Origin: Cercospora beticola | Taxonomy: Eukaryota > Ascomycota > Dothideomycetes > Mycosphaerellales > Mycosphaerellaceae | DNA: 64,000 bases | Direction of reading: 5' to 3' | Assembly (NCBI RefSeq): GCF_033473495.1 | Contig: NC_088939.1 | Coordinates: 5,113,382 to 5,177,381, forward strand | Notes under the pieces: generated by a model | Databases searched by the model: none | What the model was told of the DNA's origin: nothing | Seen by the model: only the letters and a program-made list of their open reading frames with translations | Shown: one piece after another, positions 47,712 to 57,133 of the stretch | How positions within the stretch are numbered: position 1 is the first letter of the stretch | Layout: each line of letters starts with the position of its first letter | Made by a program: the position numbers and the translations under genes

Positions 47712-48173
47712 TGTCTCTGATCTCCTGTCATTCCAAGGGACGGACAAGTGGTGATCGAGATACATTGAGCGATTGATTTGGGCCGACTGACAAAATGCAA
47801 CAACACTTTGCGATGCAGATGAAATGAACGTTGGAAGACAATGACATAGACAACGACCGTGCTTGAATGAAGCGGGCTTGGCTTAGGTCAAGGATTGAAA
47901 CGAACCCGAAATGATGGACCTTCGCAGACTCGTTGTGAAAATTTCACGTTACACTCAAGTTCTACAACGACTTCGTAAAGCCTCAGCAGCTATTCAGAGC
48001 TTTTCCGCGCACAGCCACGGACGTCGGATTAGAGAGACGGGACCGTCCGCAACCTTCGTTTCGGTCTTTTTGGCCTTGCACAGGTGTACGGAAAAGCTTT
48101 ACACTATCGAGGAAACATGGAGCCAGATCACAGGATGGAGGCTGACAGTGCAGTATGTCTTACTCCTGGAGCT
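47712..48173. other. intergenic, boundary before the catabolic cluster
   Basis: 462 bp between the SUR7/PalI gene and the FAH stop, both genes running into it. No operator-like copy was found here. Confidence 0.4.
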
Positions 48174-49055
48174 CTATTCGAAAGTCATCTTGTTTTCGAC
48201 CTTGCCGATACCGCTGATCTCAACTTCGACCACGTCTCCATGCTTCAAAAAGTTGGGGGGCTTCTGGAACAGACCAACTCCTCCAGGCGTACCAGTCATG
48301 ATCAGAGAGCCAGCCTGAATTGTTTGTCCTTGACTGAGAAAACTCACAAGCGCCCTGACGCCGAACACAAGATCACCTGTGTTGGAGCTTTGCCTTGTTT
48401 CGCCGTTCACTCTCGTCTCTAGCTTGAGGTTATCAGCGGCTCCCAAAACTTCTGTGGAAACAATGCAAGGTCCCATCGGTGCGTATTTGTCATAAGACTT
48501 GCTGTATGACCACTGGGGAACAGGTCCGGCTTTCTCTGGCTCTCGCTGCCAGTCTCTGGCGGAGACATCGTTTGACGACAGGTATCCGGCAACATAGGAA
48601 AGAGCGTCGGCTTTGGACACGTTCTTCGCATCACGCCCGATGAGAATGGTGAGCTCTCCTTCATAATCGCATTGCGCTTGACCTCGTGGAGGAATCGGAA
48701 TGTCTTCGTTGGGCCCGGCAAGTGTTGTGGAAGGCTTGCAAAATATCGATGGATTTTCTGGCAGCGAACGACCTGTCTCCAGAATGTGCGTCCTGTAGTT
48801 GAGGCCGACGCATCGAATGAATGGCACTTCCTGAACACTCAATGGGCAAAGGACTTCTGCAACCTTCTCAGTGTCTGAGGTGACTGACGCTGAAAGTGCC
48901 GTATCGCCAGTGCAGATGTTCACTTTAAGACTGCCATCTCTTGCAAACTGTAGGACATCGCTGGTTCCTGTTGGAAGGATAGGTTCGCCGTACTTGACTT
49001 GTCCATCTGTGGACCTGTATCGAATCAAACGCTTCCAGTTCACCAGGCTTGGCAT
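48174..49055 (-). CDS. fumarylacetoacetate-hydrolase family protein (cluster)
   Basis: Metal-dependent C-C hydrolase, isomerase or decarboxylase of ring-cleavage products. Single exon, 293 residues from the ATG at 49055; the open frame continues upstream without ATG support. Seen: N-terminal WKRLIRYRS, then the FAH core with FIRCVGLNYRTH, the metal residues in CDYEGELTILIG, SSNDVSARDWQ and a C-terminal TGTPGGVGLF. The family acts on fumarylpyruvate, maleylpyruvate, hydroxyheptadienedioate and related acids. Next to a monooxygenase and an extradiol dioxygenase, cleavage or isomerisation of a meta-cleavage product is the natural inference. Divergent with the FAD monooxygenase, 356 bp apart, sharing the operator-like element. 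Confidence 0.9.
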   Translation of the reverse strand: MPSLVNWKRLIRYRSTDGQVKYGEPILPTGTSDVLQFARDGSLKVNICTGDTALSASVTSDTEKVAEVLCPLSVQEVPFIRCVGLNYRTHILETGRSLPENPSIFCKPSTTLAGPNEDIPIPPRGQAQCDYEGELTILIGRDAKNVSKADALSYVAGYLSSNDVSARDWQREPEKAGPVPQWSYSKSYDKYAPMGPCIVSTEVLGAADNLKLETRVNGETRQSSNTGDLVFGVRALVSFLSQGQTIQAGSLIMTGTPGGVGLFQKPPNFLKHGDVVEVEISGIGKVENKMTFE

Positions 49056-49411
49056 TTTGTTTGTGGTAGTGTGGAGGTTGTGCTGTGGCAATGGACGCGG
49101 CTCCAGTGGTGTACCCTTTGAATTGTCCAATTCTCTGCTTGTGGCAATGGAGCTGACCCTTCTCCAAACAGATCTGACATACGACCAGTAAGGTTCAGAC
49201 GACGTACGTTTATTGGACCTGTCAGAGTGGCTCCGTGGCACAGCGGGTAAAGTGGCAAGCTGAACAAAGCACGCCCACGGAACATCGCGCCCTTGACCAA
49301 AACCGCCAAGGCACGGCAGCAGCATACTCTTCGGGATTGAATAGCTAAGTAAGCGCGATTGATCAGAGTGAGTATCTCGGAGCCTTCCACTGATCACAAG
49401 TTTCCTTGGCA
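49056..49411. promoter_or_regulatory. divergent promoter FAH - FAD monooxygenase
   Basis: 356 bp. Contains the shared operator element (49244-49260, minus strand), a 12-bp direct repeat TGTGGCAATGGA (49084-49095, 49140-49151) and five GTGGC pentamers (49085, 49141, 49227, 49235, 49252). GTGGC is the reverse complement of the GCCAC core of the operator, so several weak sites may surround the strong one. Confidence 0.6.
49244..49260 (-). promoter_or_regulatory. candidate cluster operator, site 1
   Basis: Minus-strand GCTTGCCACTTTACCCG. It matches site 2 at 16 of 17 bases and the 13-bp core of site 3 at 12 of 13. Confidence 0.65.
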
Positions 49412-51239
49412 ATGTCGCGGTCAACAGGTAGATTCGAAGACCACACTGCCACTTCACAGTCACTAATTCGTTGCAGAAGTTGAGAACGTAGCAGTCCTCA
49501 TCGTCGGCGCTGGACCATCTGGTGCGACCACTGCCTTGTTACTGGCCCGCTATGGCGTCAAATCGTTGGTTATCTCTCGACATGTCGGGACGGCAAACAC
49601 TCCACGTGCTCACATCTTCAATCAACGAGCCATGGAGGTTCTACGTGATGCTGGGCTCGAGGAAACGCTCCGATCTGTAGCGACTCCTGCGAACTACATG
49701 ATGCATACAACCTGGTCTCACAGTCTTGCAGGAGAGGAGTATGGCAGAATGTACGCCTGGGGAAACCGGCCGGATCGCAAGGGCGAGTACGAGGCGGCCA
49801 GTCCTTGTGTCATGTCAGATTTACCCCAGAGTGTTCTGGAGCCGATTCTTGTGGAGAGTGCCACCCAAGCTGGAGCTGAGTTCCGCTTCTCGACGGAGTT
49901 CGTTGGGCAGGTGGAAACAGATGATGGAGTGGAAACTACCGTCAAAGAACGTCAATCAGGTCGTGAATATCGAATCCGTTCTCACTATCTGATCGGTGCT
50001 GATGGCGCTCGAAGTGCCGTTTTGGAAAGTCTAAGTATACCCGTCGATGGCCGGAGTTTGAACAATGCTTTCAATGTTCACATCAAAGCTAACCTCAACA
50101 AGTACCTCACCCACAGGCCCGGGACACTAAATTGGATTCTGAACCCAGATGCGCCCGAATGGTCGGCTGTGGGCAACTTTCGAGTAGTCCATCCTTTTGA
50201 TGAATTCGTTGTGTCGATGCATCCAGCTGCCAAAGATGGTCAGACTTTCGAACCTACCGAAGATGATATTCTGCAGCGACTGCACCAGATGATCGGAGAC
50301 TCTAACTCAAATGATCAAGTCGCTATCAAGATCCTTTCCAGCTTTCGATGGACAATCAACGATCAAGTGGCCCGTACGTGGCAGAAGGGAAACGTTATCT
50401 GCATTGGAGATGCTGTGCACCGCCATCCCCCGATCAATGGCCTGGGAAGCAATACCTGCATCAGTGATGCCATGAATATCTCGTGGAAACTGGCATATGT
50501 ACTTCATGGTAGAGCTCATGCTCGAATTCTCGACTCCATAACTATCGAACGGAAGCCTGTTGGCGACGGGGTTGTTCGTCGAGCGAACGCAGGAATGGAA
50601 GATCACCGTCGCCTTTGGGATCTCATCGGTTTGTCAGCTGAGGCTCGTGAGCAGGCCACGAAATTGATGGCGCAACCAACCCCGGAGGGCAAGAGACTTC
50701 GTCGACGGTTCCTGGAAGCACTCGAGCAGACAGACAACGAGCTGAATGCACTTGGGATTCAGATGAATCAAAGCTATACTGGTTCGCCACTGATCACAGT
50801 CGAGAGCGGGGACGCATCGCAACCCGACCTGGCTTCGATCAATCTTCTGAAGCAACAAGTGATATCTACTTTCCCTGGGCATCATCTACCACATGTGTGG
50901 ATCGCCAAAGACAGTCAGTCGAAAAGAATCTCCACTCTCGATGTGTGCGGACGTGGTGCATTTACTCTACTTACTGGCATCGGAGGCGATCCCTGGAGAA
51001 AATGGGCAGCTGACTTAGAAGCATCGCGAGAAGGGCTCATCGTCAACGTGGTGTCCATTGGCTGGCGACAGGACTACAAAGACTTATATGGCGACTGGTC
51101 ACGAGTGCGAGGGGTGGAAGACGAGGGTGCTGTGCTAGTAAGACCTGATCACTTCGTCGCTTGGCGATGTCAGTCTGCTTCTCGAGCTGGCTCGGCGACG
51201 CTGATGGAGGTGTTTGACGCTATACTTCCATGCCCATAG
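49412..51239 (+). CDS. FAD-dependent phenol-hydroxylase-type monooxygenase (cluster)
   Basis: Class A flavoprotein that adds oxygen to phenolic rings with NAD(P)H. Exons 49412-49427 (16 nt) and 49477-51239; the intron is 49 nt with branch-like CACTAATTC; 592 residues. The tiny first exon restores the complete N-terminus MSRSTEVENVAVLIVGAGPS (Rossmann GAGPSG, 16-21). Also seen: the DG motif (YLIGADGARS, Asp181-Gly182) and the GD motif (ICIGDAVHRHPP, 316-317). A C-terminal thioredoxin-like domain is present, as in phenol 2-monooxygenase, TfdB and MhpA. The likely role is ortho-hydroxylation to a catechol for the extradiol enzyme. It ends 77 bp from the convergent dioxygenase. Confidence 0.92.
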
Positions 51240-51316
51240 ATGTATAAGAAAGCAATGCTCTAAGATTAACTTCGTATCACTTGTCTACGACAGCACATGA
51301 ACTATTCATCGCAAGA

Positions 51317-52457
51317 TCAGAATTCCTCGGGCACAGGAGGTCCCCACATTGATAGTGTAGTCGGCCCACTCTGCTCATGTGCTACTGGTGTATCCTTGTT
51401 GACCAAATCTCCATCAGCATAGTGCTCCAACATGAACCCGCTGGTATCAAACCAGTAGTCGAACACCTAGACACGAATCAGCTAACGCTCCAAGGATGTG
51501 TCAAATCATCCCATCAGACGTACTTGACTTCCAAGCTTATGCCTTCCAACGCCCCAGCAGAGCTTGTAGCCCTTTGACGTAAGATAGTCGTGGCCTAACT
51601 GCTGAATGTCGATATCGTGTACCTCGAATGCTGAGTGAGAGACAGTTGGCTTCTGGCCCGGCTTCGCAGGCTTGAAATAGAAGGCATGGTGGTCCGTATA
51701 CTCCTCGTCACGATCGATATGGAAGAATGTAGTTACTGGTTCCTCACCGCGAAAGACGATGTCAGAAGGCGCCAATGCTAGATGCGTGGTGTACCAGTCG
51801 AACATGATCTGATAGGTCACTGGCGCAGTATAAGTGACGCCGTAGTGGCCCCATTTGTGTACCTGCGATTCTCAATCAGCGTACCGGTCCCGACATACGT
51901 CGTGAATTACCTACTGGTGCGGGTCCTGGCTTGAAGCGGTGAAACCTGCCTTTCCGTGGCTTCTCGTCTTCGAAATTGATCACAAGCTTCTGCAGCTTCA
52001 TCTCCTCTGTCGGTTTCTGATCCTGACCATGCACAAGGTGCACTGGAATGCCGCTCGGATCATGCAAAGTCAACATTTCCCCTCCTCCTGGCATGGCACT
52101 CATTGACTGGATTTCGGACGCGCCTGGTATACGAGAAGCTTTCTCGAGATCATCTCGGCTTTCGACCAGATATGCAGCACCACAGAACTTCGACTCGCCG
52201 GGTGTGCTTGATTTTCTGGCGAGATAGAGGAACGGATCCGGTCCATAGCCGGCGAAATATATTTCGTCACCGCCCTCGCTGCGTTGGACGACGTGAAGGC
52301 CAAAGTCCAGGAGGAATTGTTCAGCTTTGGCAAGATCTACATGCTCGTAGATGACGAAGGAAGTCTTGACCAGAGCCACTCGTGGGTCGTCCTTTGGAAT
52401 GGGCATGGCTACTTCTTCGATTTGTGGCTGCTTTGATGCCTTGCTGCTTTGGTTCAT
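51317..52457 (-). CDS. extradiol-type ring-cleavage dioxygenase, VOC fold (cluster)
   Basis: Catechol-2,3-dioxygenase-like enzyme opening a dihydroxylated ring next to the hydroxyls. Exons 52457-51915, 51862-51524, 51466-51317; 343 residues. The first donor is GTAGGT at 51914, chosen because it brings VHKWGHYGVTYT into phase. Seen: an N-terminal VOC half (HVDLAKAEQFLLDFG) and a catalytic second half with the metal triad His187 (WGHYGV), His257 (VSHSAFE) and Glu308 (FMLEHYADGD). All three ligands are present, so activity is expected; Fe(II) is the usual metal. Extradiol cleavage is far less usual in fungi than intradiol. Divergent with the P450; convergent with the FAD monooxygenase, 77 bp away. 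Confidence 0.88.
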
Positions 52458-52782
52458 TTGTATACATCGACTTAGTCCAGCTGCGGCGCACGTAATCTCA
52501 CCTGGAAATACTTCCACTCCAACACTGCAACATTCGCGGCTTGAGCATCAGTCAGCAGTGCAGACAAGCAGACTGCAGCCACTACTGGGCCGAAAGAGAT
52601 CGGCGTAGAGAGCTGGGAACAGCTTCTTGCAGCTTGCCACTTTATCCGCGCGTCGGCTGATCTCACTCAGTTGTCCGCTTCCGCGGTAAGCACGGCATCC
52701 CTCATATCACAGACTATGCAGTCCGAGTGAGTGAAGCACGGATATGTTCTAGTTTGCAAGCTGTTGCAGAAGATCACACAGC
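52458..52782. promoter_or_regulatory. divergent promoter extradiol dioxygenase - P450
   Basis: 325 bp with the operator element at 52632-52648 and a second GCCAC nearby (in GCAGCCACTACTG). No clear TATA box. Confidence 0.6.
52632..52648 (+). promoter_or_regulatory. candidate cluster operator, site 2
   Basis: GCTTGCCACTTTATCCG on the plus strand. It is identical to site 3 over the 13-bp core and to site 1 except one T/C. Confidence 0.65.
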
Positions 52783-54363
52783 ATGCCTTCGAAGCATAGC
52801 ACAAGTGTTGTTGGTGTTCAGAACAGGCCGGTAGAGCGCATCGTTGGCTATGTGCTGATATCATTCGCGCTGTACGCAATCTGGAAGGTACCTGACGTAC
52901 TGGTCATCATTTCCATGATTTCAATAGCTAAAGCTCGACAGATTGTCTACGCATATGTCTTTTCTCCTGTTAGGCATATCCCAGGACCCTTCTGGTCGCG
53001 GGTGACCAGTATACCATACCGCTTGGCCACCTTCAAAACTCGACGCAGCGCATATGCACATGATCTGGTCCAGAAATATGGAAGCATCGTGGTCATTGCT
53101 CCTGATCAAGTTCATACTAGCGATGAAATCGCGATGAAAACCATCTACGATCGCAGTTCAATCAAGACAAGCTTCTACTCCAACATGGGTTCCTGGAAGG
53201 GCGTCGTTACTACTCTTGGTAAACTGGACTATGCTTCAGCAGGACCGACGAGGACCAACTTGATCCAATGCTTCCAGAACCGTAACCTTGAAACACTTGC
53301 CGACAACATCGATAAGCACGTCTTCCAGTTCGTCGAAGTGATGAAGACCACAGCTGAGGCCGGAGAGAATGTCGATGGCGTCGTCTGGTTCAGGCTGCTT
53401 GCATTGGATATTGTCACAGATGTACTATGGGGAGAAGATACTGATCTCTTGGGTCACGCTGGAAGCGACACGCCAGAGCTTTTGAAACGCTTCTTCGCAT
53501 TCAGTCAATACAACGCCCTCAAAAGCTTTATACCGGTTGTCGAGCTCTTGGCCAAATATGTTGGACCGCCCAAGTTGTCAAAACTTCGACGAGAATGCCG
53601 CGATATGGATGTCACAGCTCGGCAAGCATTGACGCGATGGCATGAGAAGACATCAAAGACACACGACCGCGACGTCCTATCGATGTTGCTCAACTCGCAA
53701 ACTTTGGACGATCCAGAGAATCGCATCAAACCTGAAGACCTCCCGGCGTACATGGTGGAGATGATGGCAGCAGGATCTTCGACCACCTCCCATACAGCAG
53801 CATTTGCGTGCTGGGCTCTTGCAAATCATCCCGAGGCGCAAGAAAAACTGCGCAAAGAGCTGTTCAAAACGCTGCCAGATGCTACGCACTTTGACATGAA
53901 AGACTCTCAGAAGTGCGAATATCTTGATGCTGTGATCCATGAGACTATGCGACTGTGGCCAATGATCCCAGGACCACTCGAGCGGTATCTTGGCAAGGCA
54001 ATTACCGTTGATGGTTTGACAGTGCCACCAGGCGTAGTTGCATCAACATCCGCACTTACTTCTGGGCGAAACGCTGAAGTCTTTCCAGAGCCCGAGAAGT
54101 GGCTGCCCGAGCGATGGCTCAACGCGACAGACAGGATGAAATTGAATTGGACGCCGTTTGGATATGGCTCTCGAATCTGTCCTGGCAGCAACCTGGCAAT
54201 GACCGAACTGAAATATATGCTTAGTGCAACGTTCCGTAACATGCGGGCGGTGCAGCCGGTTGGAGTGAAATGGGAACCGATCGAACTCGCTGATGTCTTT
54301 GCTGCTGGCACGAAGACTGGGCACTGCTGGTTGCGTTTCGAAGTAGATGCGGAGCAACCGTGA
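52783..54363 (+). CDS. cytochrome P450 (cluster)
   Basis: Microsomal monooxygenase. Single exon without introns, 526 residues. Seen: an N-terminal membrane anchor (about 20-48), PGPFWSRVTSIPYRL proline-rich hinge, I-helix AGSSTTSHT (about 330-338), ExxR Glu387-Arg390 (ETMR), PERW (442-445), and the heme loop FGYGSRICPG with Cys466. The I-helix carries Ser/Thr in place of the usual acidic residue before the oxygen-binding threonine. The absence of introns contrasts with most genes here. Known: fungal P450s of this general type oxidise aromatic or terpenoid substrates. Divergent with the dioxygenase, convergent with the regulator gene (50 bp). Confidence 0.93.
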   Translation: MPSKHSTSVVGVQNRPVERIVGYVLISFALYAIWKVPDVLVIISMISIAKARQIVYAYVFSPVRHIPGPFWSRVTSIPYRLATFKTRRSAYAHDLVQKYGSIVVIAPDQVHTSDEIAMKTIYDRSSIKTSFYSNMGSWKGVVTTLGKLDYASAGPTRTNLIQCFQNRNLETLADNIDKHVFQFVEVMKTTAEAGENVDGVVWFRLLALDIVTDVLWGEDTDLLGHAGSDTPELLKRFFAFSQYNALKSFIPVVELLAKYVGPPKLSKLRRECRDMDVTARQALTRWHEKTSKTHDRDVLSMLLNSQTLDDPENRIKPEDLPAYMVEMMAAGSSTTSHTAAFACWALANHPEAQEKLRKELFKTLPDATHFDMKDSQKCEYLDAVIHETMRLWPMIPGPLERYLGKAITVDGLTVPPGVVASTSALTSGRNAEVFPEPEKWLPERWLNATDRMKLNWTPFGYGSRICPGSNLAMTELKYMLSATFRNMRAVQPVGVKWEPIELADVFAAGTKTGHCWLRFEVDAEQP

Positions 54364-54413
54364 GCTATTAAATGCACGGCAGACCATGTAGCGTAGCTTG
54401 AAAATACGCACCT

Positions 54414-56843
54414 TCATTGTTCCTGTGTATTTAAAGCAAACGGGTTGTCTGCTAGTGCTCTGACCATTTTTGCGAACGAGGACTGCTGTCCCCAAGACGA
54501 TGTTATCTTAGGGTACAGGTCCTCGAATTGATTCATTAGCACCTCAGTATTGTCCCGGCGCAAGAGGAAATCACCCGCTGAGCCGTCATTCTGGGCGCAG
54601 AAGCTCTGATCTTTCTGAGCCTCAGTACCAGCAACAAGCCACACAAGTGCTGCAGTGTGATGGAGAGCGATTAATGCTAAGATGTTGTACTTTGCCTGAG
54701 TTTTTTCTGATCTCGAAGTTTCAGTGTCGAGCATCTGCCATATTATTCGAGCATGATGTATCGCTTCGCGGGCCTCGGGCGTAAAGGTCCAGGCGGTGAT
54801 GTCTTCTGCCACAGCTGTATCGCTCGCACTAGGTTCATGCAACCGATATGCAGTCTGTTGTATGGAATTCAGAGGCGCACAGAGCCGAAGAAAGCTGAGC
54901 TCGTAGAGGATTAGTGCACTCAGATATATAGAACGATTCTCGGGCAAGGAATGCGACAATTGGCAGTGCGTCAAAGCGGCCTTCCACTTGTCCAACGCTT
55001 TAATCACGCGAAGATAGTCATTTTGCAGGCTACGCATTCGTCTTCCAGTGCAGTCCAGATGGTCCGGCGCTGACTTCAGACCCGATTCAGCTGCTGTTAA
55101 AACTGGCCGAGCTGTCTGTATCAATCGTTTGAATATGTCAGGATCATGGGAGAATCGCCACACTTCGTGTTGGAGTCCGAAGAGAAGCAATTCTACGTCG
55201 ACGGGCTTGAGAGCTGGTAGAACCTCGTCTTCGTCAAGTGCAATCCGCACGAGGTCCGAGAAGAGCATCTCGGTACGCTGCTCCGCTACAGATTCACTGC
55301 CAGAGATGGCATGGAATACCTCCCGCGCGTGGTTCGGACTTGGCAACGGCAGATTGATTTCCTCGTACGAAATGAGTGGTTTCTTGTTGAACAAAACGCT
55401 CATGAAAGTTTCTGCTCGCATTATGCCAAAGGCTAGCATCTTGCGACCTTGCAGCATGGAGTTATCGATGGGGCGAAAGACATCATGCTGATGACGATGG
55501 AAGAGAGTGGCAGGCTTCAAAGCGAACAATCGCATCCGCTGAGCGTGATCACTAAGCGTGGCACCCAGTCGCTGCGCCGCAGAGAAGGCTCCGTCCTGCT
55601 CAAAGTACAAAGCTGCGACTTGAGTCAGAAGCATTGATCTACCTATGTCCAAGGCTTCAGACTCGGTGGTCTGATCTCGTAAGCGCTCCGAACGTAGCAG
55701 CACTTCCCGAATCATTCCATGTAGAATGGAACCATATCTTGCCGCGGCGTTGGTGCCAGAGTACAGTGCACCAATCGAAGTCAAAGTCAAGTAGAGCAGG
55801 GGGTGAAGGACATCCCGGCTAGTGTCCCTGCTAGGCACAAACGGCCACAAGGGATGAAAGTGATCGAAGTACTGTTCTACTAAGCCATCTAAGAGATGAG
55901 GCTTCGGTGATCTGGGAGACTGACCTCCACGAGTAGAGATGAAGCTCGTCAGGCGTTTTGAAAAGTCTTCCCACTTGGCAGACATCGCAGTGAAATGAGC
56001 CGTTGTGGCATCTTCGACCATTGTACCCAATACGGTACGCAACGAAGGAGTTGAGACTGCAGAGTTTCGAAGCGATACGCCATCGCCGGGCAGAAGGCTA
56101 CCCAACGAGTCGGCGGCCTGAGGCAATGGCGCTTCGTGAATGGAGACAGGCAAAGCGTGCGAATCATTCTCCTGGAAATCGTGGTTCGTCTGCTCAGGTT
56201 CAAGAGCCAAGTCTGGGAGTGGATATACGAGATCGTCCTGCGCGAAGCCTCGCTGCAAGTAGAAGTCTTCATGTGTCCACTGCCAGCCCGTTGAGAAGCC
56301 CCAGAAGGCAGGATCCGTGTGGTCCACCATGTTGTCGCTTGGCAACGACATCAAAGTTTGAGCGACATCAACGTCTCGCATTGCATCTACGTCCGATGCA
56401 TCAGTGATCGAGAGGGCCGAGTCACCTGTTGGAATCCACGGCTCATCGCTTGTCGTTGTTGTGGACGCAACGGTGTCCAATATAGAAGAGTCTACTGTTT
56501 CCCGCTGACTAACGCGTTTGGGAGCAGAATGGTAGACACAGTCGCGAGCAGCCTTGGAGCAAGCCGAGCACGGCTGCCCGCCATCGCAGCGAACGCGCCG
56601 TCTCTGACATGCCTCGCACGCCGTGTGACATCTTCTACGCTCAGTTTGCGGACGCGACGATGATGGCGAAGCGTTCAATCTATCCTCATGAATTCGAAGA
56701 TGCCTTGAGAGCAGATCGCTCCTCCGGAAGGTGATGTTGCATTCCGAGCATCGGTGTCCAGCTGAGATGCTGTGGTTCCGCTGGTGCCGCATCAGAGTGC
56801 CCTTGGAGGAGTAAACTTTGCCACATTGTCCGCAGGTGTGCAT
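54414..56843 (-). CDS. C2H2 + Zn2Cys6 transcription factor (cluster regulator)
   Basis: Likely pathway-specific regulator. Start placed at the ATG 56843 (context CATCACCATG); another ATG at 56891 would add 16 residues and the open frame upstream begins with GTG. From 56843: 809 residues, single exon. Seen: two classical C2H2 fingers right at the N-terminus (CGQCGKVYSSKGTLMRHQRNH; CSECNITFRRSDLLSRHLRIH), then a Zn2Cys6 cluster (CEACQRRRVRCDGGQPCSAC then C), an acidic linker and a fungal_trans middle domain (YFDHFHPLWPFV). Dual C2H2/Zn2Cys6 factors are a known fungal class. It sits inside the cluster and its own promoter carries the shared element, which suggests autoregulation. Confidence 0.92.
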   Translation of the reverse strand: MHTCGQCGKVYSSKGTLMRHQRNHSISAGHRCSECNITFRRSDLLSRHLRIHEDRLNASPSSSRPQTERRRCHTACEACQRRRVRCDGGQPCSACSKAARDCVYHSAPKRVSQRETVDSSILDTVASTTTTSDEPWIPTGDSALSITDASDVDAMRDVDVAQTLMSLPSDNMVDHTDPAFWGFSTGWQWTHEDFYLQRGFAQDDLVYPLPDLALEPEQTNHDFQENDSHALPVSIHEAPLPQAADSLGSLLPGDGVSLRNSAVSTPSLRTVLGTMVEDATTAHFTAMSAKWEDFSKRLTSFISTRGGQSPRSPKPHLLDGLVEQYFDHFHPLWPFVPSRDTSRDVLHPLLYLTLTSIGALYSGTNAAARYGSILHGMIREVLLRSERLRDQTTESEALDIGRSMLLTQVAALYFEQDGAFSAAQRLGATLSDHAQRMRLFALKPATLFHRHQHDVFRPIDNSMLQGRKMLAFGIMRAETFMSVLFNKKPLISYEEINLPLPSPNHAREVFHAISGSESVAEQRTEMLFSDLVRIALDEDEVLPALKPVDVELLLFGLQHEVWRFSHDPDIFKRLIQTARPVLTAAESGLKSAPDHLDCTGRRMRSLQNDYLRVIKALDKWKAALTHCQLSHSLPENRSIYLSALILYELSFLRLCAPLNSIQQTAYRLHEPSASDTAVAEDITAWTFTPEAREAIHHARIIWQMLDTETSRSEKTQAKYNILALIALHHTAALVWLVAGTEAQKDQSFCAQNDGSAGDFLLRRDNTEVLMNQFEDLYPKITSSWGQQSSFAKMVRALADNPFALNTQEQ

Positions 56844-57133
56844 GGTGATGCAAGAAGCTTCGTGGAGTGAGGGCGCTTCTGGCCCGCGCATATATTGAGA
56901 GCTGCTGCTCAGAGTGCGGGTTGATCGTCGCCTTGGGGCGCCCAAAACATGGAGGAGAGTGCGGAGAAGAGGTGGAGAAGGTTTGGCCACACTATCCAGG
57001 GTCCTCCCAGGGTCGGGAAAGCCACTTTATCCGTACAGTGGCTCGTAACGCTGGACGTATTATGGTGTAGGCAAGATCCAGCAGCATGCCATGTAGCAAG
57101 CTCAATCCTGGTTAGCACAGCAAATCGTTCACG
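56844..57133. promoter_or_regulatory. divergent promoter regulator - PRISE reductase
   Basis: 290 bp with the operator core at 57021-57033. Here the core is part of an inverted repeat, GCCAC-N12-GTGGC (57021-57042), which could bind a dimer. Confidence 0.6.
57021..57033 (+). promoter_or_regulatory. candidate cluster operator, site 3
   Basis: GCCACTTTATCCG, identical to the 13-bp core of site 2, in the promoter shared by the regulator and the reductase. Confidence 0.65.

Noticed and set aside
49235..49260. tRNA A-box-like word TGGCACAGCGGG
   Set aside because: No matching B box downstream and no cloverleaf; the segment is better explained by the shared operator.
56844..56990. Longer N-terminus for the cluster regulator
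   Set aside because: The upstream frame opens with GTG; the ATG at 56843 has the better context and starts just before the first zinc finger. The ATG at 56891 stays possible.
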